The translations under genes were made by a program, and so were the position numbers. Below, in pieces: positions 7,186-13,528 of a DNA stretch of 14,097 nucleotides (its first letter is position 1; each line of letters opens with the position of its first letter). The notes under the pieces were generated by a model. That model searched no databases. It saw nothing but the letters and a program-made list of their open reading frames with translations, and was not told the origin of the DNA. This DNA is from Sulfuricurvum sp. (GTDB lineage Bacteria > Campylobacterota > Campylobacteria > Campylobacterales > Sulfurimonadaceae). The stretch lies in the NCBI GenBank assembly GCA_022729835.1, contig DZBC01000027.1, forward strand, positions 1 to 14,097, given 5' to 3'.

Positions 7186-7949
7186 TCACTGTTCTTACTC
7201 CCACATATAACCGCGCCTACACCTTGACGCGCCTCTTTGAAAGCCTGATGCAACAAAACTGCACTTTTGAATGGCTCATTGTCGATGACGGCAGCACGGA
7301 TGAAACGAGAAGCCTCATTGAAAGCTTCAAGCTAAATACCGCATTTGCAATACGTTATATCCATCAACCCAACAGCGGCAAGCATATCGCTCTTAACACG
7401 GGAGCTTTGGCGGCGCACGGAGAATATTGCCTCATTGTCGATAGCGACGATGCCCTTATCCCGGATGCGCTTGAGGTGATCGAAGCGCAGATTGCACAAT
7501 ACCCAAGCCATATCGGATGGTGTTTCCGTCGCGCCTATTTTAACGGAAGGATCATCGGTAACACCTCCGATATGCCGCAGACAATTGTGATGCACCCCAT
7601 GCAAGCCAATCACTACTTTATGGGCGATCTGGCGTATCTTTTTCAAACTCAAGCGCTACGTGACAACCCTTTTCCTTACATCGAAGGAGAGCGTTTTGTG
7701 CCTGAACTGCTCATCTGGAATCGCATCGCAGACCAAGGAAGCATCTACTACTTTCCTCACATCACCCCCTACCTGTGTGAATATCTACCCGACGGCTATA
7801 GCGCCGGTTTTAAAAAAAATCTACGCCGAAATCCCAAAGGATTTGCCCTCTATTATGCCGATAGACTACGACGCGAGCGCAAGCCGATTGAACAACTCAA
7901 AGCCTTGATTCGGTTGATTCAATGTTACATGTACCGTTGGTTGCGATGA
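7182..7949 (+). CDS. GT2-family glycosyltransferase (short form)
   Basis: A 255-residue family 2 glycosyltransferase. MITVLTPTYNRAYTLTRLFE opens the fold, DDGSTDET lies at 35-42, PNSGKHIALNTGA follows, and VDSDD at 86-90 is the DXD-type metal site. FPYIEGERFVPELLIWNRI is a motif I associate with amylovoran/exopolysaccharide-type GT2 enzymes. It could fill the position held by PglI (terminal branching sugar) in C. jejuni, but similarity beyond the fold is not evident by eye. ATG 7182 overlaps the previous stop (ATGA); the longer in-frame extension to 7140 lies entirely in the upstream gene. The last codons contain the only palindrome copy read as Tyr-Met, where a TAC replaces what would be a TAA stop. 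Confidence 0.87.
   Translation: MITVLTPTYNRAYTLTRLFESLMQQNCTFEWLIVDDGSTDETRSLIESFKLNTAFAIRYIHQPNSGKHIALNTGALAAHGEYCLIVDSDDALIPDALEVIEAQIAQYPSHIGWCFRRAYFNGRIIGNTSDMPQTIVMHPMQANHYFMGDLAYLFQTQALRDNPFPYIEGERFVPELLIWNRIADQGSIYYFPHITPYLCEYLPDGYSAGFKKNLRRNPKGFALYYADRLRRERKPIEQLKALIRLIQCYMYRWLR
7925..7934. repeat. TTACATGTAA-family palindrome, one-base variant
   Basis: TTACATGTAC near the end of the third GT2 gene, read Tyr-Met-Tyr. An exact copy in this frame would create a TAA stop. Confidence 0.7.
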
Positions 7950-9082
7950 ATATTTTGTTGGTTATTACCGGCCTTGGCAGAGGCGGAGCGGAGCGCCAAG
8001 TGTGCGACTTGGCCGATCGCTTTGCGCAGGCGGGACATCATGTCTGGATCATCTACCTCTTTGGCGAAGCGCTTATGCGACCTCAAAACAGCACAATCAT
8101 GCCCATTGGACTACACCTGCGCCAAAACCCCATCAGTCTAGTGCGCACTTTGGTGGCACTGCGCCATCATATACGCCGCATCAACCCCGATGTTATCCAT
8201 AGCCATATGGTACATGCCAATCTTCTAGTGCGATTTTTGCGGCTATTCACCCCTATGCCAAGGCTGATCTGCACCGCTCACAGCACCAACGAAGGAGGAG
8301 GGCTGCGGATGCTGCTCTATCGCCTCACTCACCATCTTGCCGATCTCTCCACCAATGTCTCGCAAAAGGCCGTTGATGCGTTTGTCGCCAAAGGTGCGGT
8401 ACCCAAAGGGGGCATGCGCCGTCTGTATAACGGCATCGATACCGCGCGCTTTACATGTAAGTATGCGGCACGGAGCGAAACAAGAGCGGCTTTGGGTGTC
8501 GATACGCTTACCTCTATGCTGTTGTGCGTGGGACGCTTGGAGGTGCAAAAAAATTACCCTTTAATGCTTCACGCCTTGGCTTTAGCCTTGCAACAACAAA
8601 CCAATCTGCATCTCTACATCGCCGGAGAGGGCTCGCTGCATGCTTCACTGCACCAGCTGTGTCAATCGTTGCACATAGAAGAGCATGTGACTTTTTTGGG
8701 TTTTCGTCAAGATATTGAAGCTTTAATGTGCGCCGCCGATCTCTTTTGTCTTAGTTCCGATTTTGAAGGATTCGGTCTGGTGGTGGCCGAGGCGATGGCT
8801 TGCGGCCTGATGGTAGTTGCCACCGATTGCGGCGGAGTTAAAGAGGTACTAGGCGGTAACGGCTTTTTGACTACCGTCGGCGATAGCGGGGGATTTGCAC
8901 AGCGTATTGTAGAGGCGCTCGCGCTTTCAACCGATGCCAAAACAGAGCTGATTGAAGCCGCCAAAGCAAGAGCGAATGAGTATTTTTCGCTAGAGCAGAT
9001 CAGTCAAGAGTGGATCAAACTTTACGCAAACCCCAAACACGCTAAAATGCCCCCATCTTTTCACCCAGAGGATCTAAATTGA
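7946..9082 (+). CDS. GT4-family glycosyltransferase
   Basis: A 378-residue GT-B enzyme of family 4, the family of C. jejuni PglA, PglH and PglJ. The N-terminal domain begins NILLVITGLGRGGAERQV (GGAER at 13-17), with HSHMVHANLL as acceptor-side sequence. A linker around FTCKYAARS (TTACATGTAA site) leads to the donor domain: VGRLEVQKNYPLML, LYIAGEGSL, FLGFRQDIEALM and the E-x7-E motif E274 to E282 (EGFGLVVAE). It is a retaining transferase that would extend the lipid-linked glycan, perhaps in the PglJ/PglH step. It is not close enough by eye to assign which. The start overlaps the upstream stop (ATGA), and its own stop overlaps the pglB start by one base (TGATG). Confidence 0.88.
   Translation: MNILLVITGLGRGGAERQVCDLADRFAQAGHHVWIIYLFGEALMRPQNSTIMPIGLHLRQNPISLVRTLVALRHHIRRINPDVIHSHMVHANLLVRFLRLFTPMPRLICTAHSTNEGGGLRMLLYRLTHHLADLSTNVSQKAVDAFVAKGAVPKGGMRRLYNGIDTARFTCKYAARSETRAALGVDTLTSMLLCVGRLEVQKNYPLMLHALALALQQQTNLHLYIAGEGSLHASLHQLCQSLHIEEHVTFLGFRQDIEALMCAADLFCLSSDFEGFGLVVAEAMACGLMVVATDCGGVKEVLGGNGFLTTVGDSGGFAQRIVEALALSTDAKTELIEAAKARANEYFSLEQISQEWIKLYANPKHAKMPPSFHPEDLN
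8451..8460. repeat. TTACATGTAA palindrome, exact
   Basis: In the GT4 gene at the inter-domain linker, read Phe-Thr-Cys-Lys. Confidence 0.8.
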
Positions 9083-11205
9083 TGCACCCAACCTCCTTAC
9101 ATGTAAGCCGCTTTCTCCTCCTACTCCTGCTCGCCTACGCCTTTAGCATTGCCGTACGCTTCATCTGGGTCTATCAGTTTTCCGGTACGCCCGATTTCTA
9201 CTGGAACGATCAGATTATGATCAATACCAACGACGGCTACGCCTTTGCCGAAGGGGCGCGGGATATGCTAAACGGTACATGTAGCGCTCATGATCTCTCC
9301 TACTGCGGCAACCCGCTCGCCGCGCTCACCGCGCTGCTGGCACAAATTCTGCCCGTCAGCTTTGAGACATTGATCCTCTACATGCCGGCCTTTATCGGCT
9401 CGCTGCTGGTCGTGCCGCTGATGCTGATCGGTCGGGCCTTGGGCAACGACTATCTGGGTTTTATTGCCGCGCTCTTGGGCTCCATCGTCCACAGCTACTA
9501 TAACCGCACGATGACGGGCTACTACGACACCGACATGCTCACCATCGTGCTGCCCACATTGGTGCTGTACAGCCTGATTGCCGCTGCGACCTATGAACGC
9601 AACCGCTACTTGCTGCTCATTCCGCTCTTTATCATCGCCAATAGCTGGTGGTATCCGCAGAGTTATTCGCTCAACCTTGCGATGGCGGGGATGGTGCTGC
9701 TCTACACCCTGATCTTTGAGCGGCGCAACCTCTTTTTCTACAAAATCCTGATCTTTATGTTGCTCTCGCTTGCACTGGTGGCGTGGTATTTCAAGGTGCT
9801 ACTGGCCCTCGCGCTCTTTGGGGCGTTTCACTTTATGCCCAAAGCCTCTACACGCCCTATCATCTTTGCCCTGCTCGCCCTCTGCGCGGCGCTGGTGCTC
9901 TTTAGCGGCGGCTTCACTCCGGTGATCGCCCAGCTGCAAGGCTACCTCTTTCGCTCCTTGCACGCGGATGATCTGAACCTCACTTTGCGCTATTTCGACG
10001 TGGTCCAAACCGTGCGCGAAGCGGGGCAGATCCCTTTTGACGTCTTTGCGGCGCGTATCAGCGGCGCTACGCTCACATTCCTCTTCGCGCTGCTGGGGCT
10101 TGGGATGCTCGTATGGCGCCACAAGGTGATGCTACTGGCCCTACCTATGCTGGGTCTGGGCTTCATCGCATTTCAAGCAGGACTGCGTTTTACCGTCTAC
10201 GCCGTGCCCGTGATGGCGCTGGGAATGGGGTATTTCATCGTGTATGCGTCACAACTGCTCGAGAAGGTGATCTTTATCGATCGTACCTTACATGTAAGCC
10301 GCATCCTCTTCGTCACACTATCCACCGCAGCCGCGCTTTATCCCAATATCGCCCACATTATTGATTACAAAGTCCCCACGGTGTTCAACGCCCAAGAGGT
10401 TAAAGTGCTGGATGATCTAGGTCGCTTAGCACAGCGCGAAGACTACGTCGTGACGTGGTGGGATTTTGGTTATCCAATCCGCTACTACAGCGACGTACGG
10501 ACCCTCATCGATGGTGGCAAACACGATGGAAAGGACAACTTCGCCACCAGCTTTTCCCTCACAAGGCCACCCATTGCGGGCGCCAACATGGCGCGTCTGG
10601 ACGTCGAGTACACCGAACGCGGCTTTGATGAAAATCACTCCGACAACTTACTTGCGGCCATGCGCGACTACAATCAAAGTGACCTAAACGCGTTTCTTGC
10701 AGCTCTGCAAACCCGCGACTTCACACCTCCCGCACCGACCCGCGACATATACTTCTACCTGCCGATGCGGATGATGAGTATCTTCCCCACCGTCGCCCTC
10801 TTTAGCAATCTCGATCTGCACAGCGGCACACAGCAAGAGCGGCCTTTTTTCTACGCCACCGGATCATTCAAAGACGCCGGAGCGCTGCTGCATTTAGGTA
10901 ACGGAGTCGCGCTGGACAAGGCCAAAGGTATCATTATGCTTGGTCAACAACAAGTACCGCTCGCACAGTTCGTCACCATCAGTTACGACGCTCAGGGGAA
11001 AATCCAAAAGAACCTCCAAAACCTTCACCCCAACGGAGCGCTCAACCTCCTCTACCTCAAAAGTTACAACCAGTTTTTGTTGATCGACCACACGATGTTT
11101 GAATCGCTCTATGTGCAGCTTTTCTTACTTGAAAACATCGATCCCAACCTCTTTGAGCCGGTCATCATGACCCCTTGGGCCAAAGTCTTCAAGCTCAAAA
11201 GGTAG
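9082..11205 (+). CDS. pglB: PglB oligosaccharyltransferase (STT3 family)
   Basis: Single-subunit oligosaccharyltransferase that moves the undecaprenyl-pyrophosphate-linked glycan to Asn in D/E-X-N-X-S/T sequons in the periplasm. It has 707 residues (C. jejuni 713). A multi-helix membrane domain occupies about 1-430 and a soluble C-terminal domain follows. D51 in the first periplasmic loop (NTNDGYAFAEGARDM) and D149/D151 in GYYDTDML are the metal/catalytic residues. EL5 retains the Glu of TVRE and the Arg of RISG that reads the -2 acidic residue. The sequon-binding motif is WWDFG at 459-463, where C. jejuni has WWDYG. DGGKHDGKDNF and NMARLDVEYTE match C. jejuni closely. The ATG at 9082 overlaps the GT4 stop. 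Two sequons lie in its own soluble domain (N518, N531). Very sure. Confidence 0.98.
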   Translation: MHPTSLHVSRFLLLLLLAYAFSIAVRFIWVYQFSGTPDFYWNDQIMINTNDGYAFAEGARDMLNGTCSAHDLSYCGNPLAALTALLAQILPVSFETLILYMPAFIGSLLVVPLMLIGRALGNDYLGFIAALLGSIVHSYYNRTMTGYYDTDMLTIVLPTLVLYSLIAAATYERNRYLLLIPLFIIANSWWYPQSYSLNLAMAGMVLLYTLIFERRNLFFYKILIFMLLSLALVAWYFKVLLALALFGAFHFMPKASTRPIIFALLALCAALVLFSGGFTPVIAQLQGYLFRSLHADDLNLTLRYFDVVQTVREAGQIPFDVFAARISGATLTFLFALLGLGMLVWRHKVMLLALPMLGLGFIAFQAGLRFTVYAVPVMALGMGYFIVYASQLLEKVIFIDRTLHVSRILFVTLSTAAALYPNIAHIIDYKVPTVFNAQEVKVLDDLGRLAQREDYVVTWWDFGYPIRYYSDVRTLIDGGKHDGKDNFATSFSLTRPPIAGANMARLDVEYTERGFDENHSDNLLAAMRDYNQSDLNAFLAALQTRDFTPPAPTRDIYFYLPMRMMSIFPTVALFSNLDLHSGTQQERPFFYATGSFKDAGALLHLGNGVALDKAKGIIMLGQQQVPLAQFVTISYDAQGKIQKNLQNLHPNGALNLLYLKSYNQFLLIDHTMFESLYVQLFLLENIDPNLFEPVIMTPWAKVFKLKR
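9097..9106. repeat. TTACATGTAA palindrome, exact
   Basis: Five codons into pglB, extended to CTTACATGTAAG, read Leu-His-Val. Confidence 0.8.
9275..9284. repeat. TTACATGTAA-family palindrome, two-base variant
   Basis: GTACATGTAG in pglB, read Gly-Thr-Cys-Ser, in the first periplasmic loop. Confidence 0.6.
10288..10297. repeat. TTACATGTAA palindrome, exact
   Basis: In pglB between membrane helices, extended to CTTACATGTAAG, read Leu-His-Val. Confidence 0.8.
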
Positions 11206-11209
11206 GGCT

Positions 11210-12352
11210 TTGGCACGTATCGGCTTTTTGTCGCATCTGGATCTCAACCTCTACCTCTTTCGTCTGCCGATCATGCGCTCGCTCAAAGAGCGCGGCCACG
11301 AGGTCTTTGCGATATGTCCCGAAGGAGCCCATAGCCAAAAGATGCGGGATTTAGGCTTACATGTAACGCCCTACGCCATAGAGCGCCAGAGCCTCAACCC
11401 CCTCAAAGAGCTCTTCGCTCTACGCGCCATCACCGAAGCCCTGCGTCCCTTGAAGCTCGATCTACTCCACACCTTCACCGCCAAACCCAATATCTACGGC
11501 ACGCTCGCCGCGCGGCGCTTAGGTATCCCTACTGTGCTGAACCTTGTCGAGGGATTGGGCTCATTTTATATCGAGGATTCGCTCAAAAATCGTCTGGTGC
11601 GCTTTGTGATGGAGCGGCTCTACAAACATGCTTTTGCGCGCGCTGACGGCGCGGTTTTTGTCAATAGCGATGATCCGGAGTATATGATAGAGCGCGCTTT
11701 GATTGAGCGCAAAAAAGTGCAGGTTATCAAAAGCGTAGGGATCGATACTGAAGCATTCTCCCCCCAAGCCGTCTCGCACGAGGCACTAGAGCGTCTGCGC
11801 GAAGCCTTACATGTAAAGGAAAAAACCGTCGTGCTGATGGTCGCGCGCGCCATCTGGCACAAAGGGGTGCGCGAATACTACGAAGCAGCGGAGGCGCTTG
11901 CGGACGATAAGGTTCTGTTTTTGCTGGTGGGTGACACCGACGCGGGCAACCCCAGCAGCGCTGATGAAGATTTTTTGCGCAGGGGCACAGTGCAATGGCT
12001 AGGGCATCGAGACGATATCGTAGAGCTTACCGCCTTGTGCGATCTCTACGTGCTGCCGAGCTACCGCGAAGGGGTGCCGCGCACCCTGCTTGAGGCCGCC
12101 TCGATGGGAAAAGCCATTGTCACGACCGATGTGGTGGGATGCCGCGAAGTGGTGGATCATGGAGTCAACGGTCTATTGGTGCACGCGCGCGATAGCGATG
12201 CGCTTACTGAGGCGATCCGAACCCTACTGCTTGATCCCGAGCGCCGCGCCGCCATGGGCGCTTTGGGACGCGCCAAAGCCATTGCGCAATTCGATACCCA
12301 AGCAGTCGTAGCGCAGTATCTCACACTCTATGGAAAATTCATCCATGTTTAG
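11210..12352 (+). CDS. pglA: PglA-like GT4 glycosyltransferase
   Basis: Adds the second sugar (GalNAc in C. jejuni) to undecaprenyl-PP-linked amino-sugar on the cytoplasmic face. It has 380 residues with strong resemblance to C. jejuni PglA throughout: RIGFLSH at the start, RDLGL-V, SLNP, VEGLGSFYI, NRLVRFV, VIKSVGI, VLMVARAIWHKGVREYYE, LGHRDDIVEL and VLPSYREG. The E-x7-E motif is E287 to E295. The start is TTG at 11210, supported by AAAAGG seven bases upstream overlapping the end of pglB; no ATG is available in the right place. The gap to pglB is four bases. The end overlaps pglC by eight bases. Two TTACATGTAA sites fall in variable loops (GLHVT, ALHVK). The donor sugar may differ from C. 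jejuni. Confidence 0.95.
   Translation: MARIGFLSHLDLNLYLFRLPIMRSLKERGHEVFAICPEGAHSQKMRDLGLHVTPYAIERQSLNPLKELFALRAITEALRPLKLDLLHTFTAKPNIYGTLAARRLGIPTVLNLVEGLGSFYIEDSLKNRLVRFVMERLYKHAFARADGAVFVNSDDPEYMIERALIERKKVQVIKSVGIDTEAFSPQAVSHEALERLREALHVKEKTVVLMVARAIWHKGVREYYEAAEALADDKVLFLLVGDTDAGNPSSADEDFLRRGTVQWLGHRDDIVELTALCDLYVLPSYREGVPRTLLEAASMGKAIVTTDVVGCREVVDHGVNGLLVHARDSDALTEAIRTLLLDPERRAAMGALGRAKAIAQFDTQAVVAQYLTLYGKFIHV
11357..11366. repeat. TTACATGTAA palindrome, exact
   Basis: In pglA, read Leu-His-Val where C. jejuni PglA has Leu-Lys-Val. Confidence 0.8.
11807..11816. repeat. TTACATGTAA palindrome, exact
   Basis: In pglA at the linker before the donor-binding domain, read Leu-His-Val. Confidence 0.8.
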
Positions 12353-12992
12353 ACCTTACCGTGATCTTTTTAAGCCGCTACTCGATCGCCTAGCCGCGCT
12401 CTTAGCGCTGCTGCTTTTATGGCCGCTGATGGCGGTCGTTGCGCTGCTGATTCGCGCCCAAATGGGCAGCCCCGTGCTTTTTAGGCAAGCGCGCCCGGGG
12501 CTAAGGGGAGGAATTTTTCATATCTACAAATTCCGCACCATGAGCAATGAGCGAGACGCAAACGGAGCGTTGCTGGATGATGAAGCGAGACTGCGCGGCA
12601 TCGGCAAAACGATCCGCGCCCTGAGCCTCGATGAGCTGCCCCAGCTCTTCAATGTGCTGCGCGGCGAGATGAGCTTCATCGGCCCCCGTCCGCTGCTGGT
12701 GGAGTATCTTGAGCTCTATAGCCCGCAGCAAGCCCGCCGCCACAATGTGCGTCCGGGCATCACCGGCTGGGCGCAGGTTAATGGGCGCAACGCGATTAGT
12801 TGGGAGCAGAAATTTGCACTGGATGTATGGTATGTGGAGCATCAAAGTTTTGCACTGGATTTGAAGATTGCATGGATGACGGTGCTTAAAGTACTCAAGC
12901 GCGACGGCATCAGCGCACAGGGGCATGTGAGCATGGAGAAATTTCAAGGCAGCAAAAAAGGTATAATTTCAGATACTCAAAAAGGAGCCTAA
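12345..12992 (+). CDS. pglC: PglC phosphoglycosyl transferase with an extended tail
   Basis: Monotopic phosphoglycosyl transferase that moves phospho-sugar from a UDP-amino-sugar (diNAcBac in C. jejuni) to undecaprenyl phosphate, the first membrane step. It has 215 residues. The N-terminal re-entrant helix (about 8-37, LAALLALLLLWPLMAVV) is followed by QARPGL, IYKFRTMS, the catalytic D96-E97 in LSLDELPQLFNVL, SFIGPRPLLVEYL and RPGITGWAQVNGRN. ATG 12345 is preferred to ATG 12330 because GGAAA lies eight bases before it. The C. jejuni protein ends near EKFNGKN. Here, after EKFQGSKK, there are ten further residues (GIISDTQKGA) encoded by the -10 box and ribosome-binding site of the toxin-antitoxin cassette. 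No TTACATGTAA site is present. Confidence 0.96.
   Translation: MFRPYRDLFKPLLDRLAALLALLLLWPLMAVVALLIRAQMGSPVLFRQARPGLRGGIFHIYKFRTMSNERDANGALLDDEARLRGIGKTIRALSLDELPQLFNVLRGEMSFIGPRPLLVEYLELYSPQQARRHNVRPGITGWAQVNGRNAISWEQKFALDVWYVEHQSFALDLKIAWMTVLKVLKRDGISAQGHVSMEKFQGSKKGIISDTQKGA
12962..12967 (+). promoter_or_regulatory. TATAAT -10 element of the toxin-antitoxin cassette, inside the pglC 3' end
   Basis: A consensus TATAAT preceded by GG lies 26 bases before the antitoxin ATG. No good -35 hexamer stands 16-18 bases upstream, which is common for Campylobacterota promoters. Start of transcription would fall near 12974, leaving a leader of about 20 bases holding the ribosome-binding site AAAGGAG at 12981-12987. 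It would let the toxin-antitoxin pair be expressed independently of the operon. Confidence 0.55.
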
Positions 12993-12993
12993 T

Positions 12994-13251
12994 ATGCAAC
13001 CTATTTTAGCCAACTACACCGCCAGCATCACCGAACTCAAAAAGTCTCCCGCCCAACTGCTCAAAGAGGCAGGCAACGAAGCGATCGCCATTCTCAACCA
13101 CAATGTCCCCACTGCCTATCTGGTTCCCAGTGCGCTTTATGAGAAGATGATGGAGGTGATGGATGACTACTATCTGGGCAAAGAGGTCGAACAAGCACTG
13201 AACTACAATGAAGATGAACTGATCGAAGTTAATATCGATGACCTCATATAA
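12994..13251 (+). CDS. Phd/YefM-type antitoxin
   Basis: An 85-residue antitoxin that would neutralise the adjacent RelE-like mRNase and repress its own promoter. The N-terminal Phd/YefM DNA-binding fold is visible as ANYTASITELKKSPAQLLKEA, then AIAILNHNVPTAYLVPSALYEKMME. The C-terminal third is acidic (YNEDELIEVNIDDLI), the usual disordered toxin-wrapping tail. The start has a strong ribosome-binding site AAAGGAG (12981-12987), one base after the pglC stop region. The toxin start overlaps its end by 14 bases, the classic coupled order. Although its toxin is RelE type, this is not the ribbon-helix-helix RelB of E. coli; mixed Phd/RelE pairs are known. Base composition is lower in GC than the pgl genes around it (19 of 60 at 13201-13260). 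Confidence 0.92.
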   Translation: MQPILANYTASITELKKSPAQLLKEAGNEAIAILNHNVPTAYLVPSALYEKMMEVMDDYYLGKEVEQALNYNEDELIEVNIDDLI

Positions 13252-13528
13252 GCTCAAATTCACCCCAAAAACCTATAAGCAGTGGCATAAACTCGGCGAT
13301 ACCGTCCGTGAGCAATTGCGCAAAAAACTCCAAGAGCGCTTAGAGCATCCACGTGTCCCCAAAGACCGACTCAGTGGCTTTGACAACCTCTACAAAATAA
13401 AGCTAAAGAGCGCGGGCTATCGACTGGTTTATGAAGTCAAAGACGATGTGGTCGTAGTGCTTGTGCTCAGCATCGGCAAACGCGAAAAAGGCGAAGTCTA
13501 TGCAGCGCTGGAGGGACGCATTGAGTAG
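13238..13528 (+). CDS. relE: RelE-family toxin (ribosome-dependent mRNA endonuclease)
   Basis: A 96-residue RelE/ParE-fold toxin that would cleave mRNA in the ribosomal A site when free of antitoxin. The sequence follows E. coli RelE closely, offset by one: K53, K55, R62, R82 and Y88 match the E. coli catalytic/binding residues K52, K54, R61, R81 and Y87. YKIKLKSAGYRLVYEV and SIGKREKGEVY are the diagnostic strands. All key residues are intact, so it is probably active. It overlaps the antitoxin by 14 bases, and its 3' end overlaps the pglD start by eight bases, so it carries the pglD ribosome-binding site (GGAGG at 13510-13514) within its own coding sequence. This makes pglD translation depend on the cassette. 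Confidence 0.94.
   Translation: MTSYKLKFTPKTYKQWHKLGDTVREQLRKKLQERLEHPRVPKDRLSGFDNLYKIKLKSAGYRLVYEVKDDVVVVLVLSIGKREKGEVYAALEGRIE

Noticed and set aside
9268..11091. Minus-strand open frames within pglB
   Set aside because: They are shadows of a high-GC gene whose plus-strand product matches PglB from end to end.
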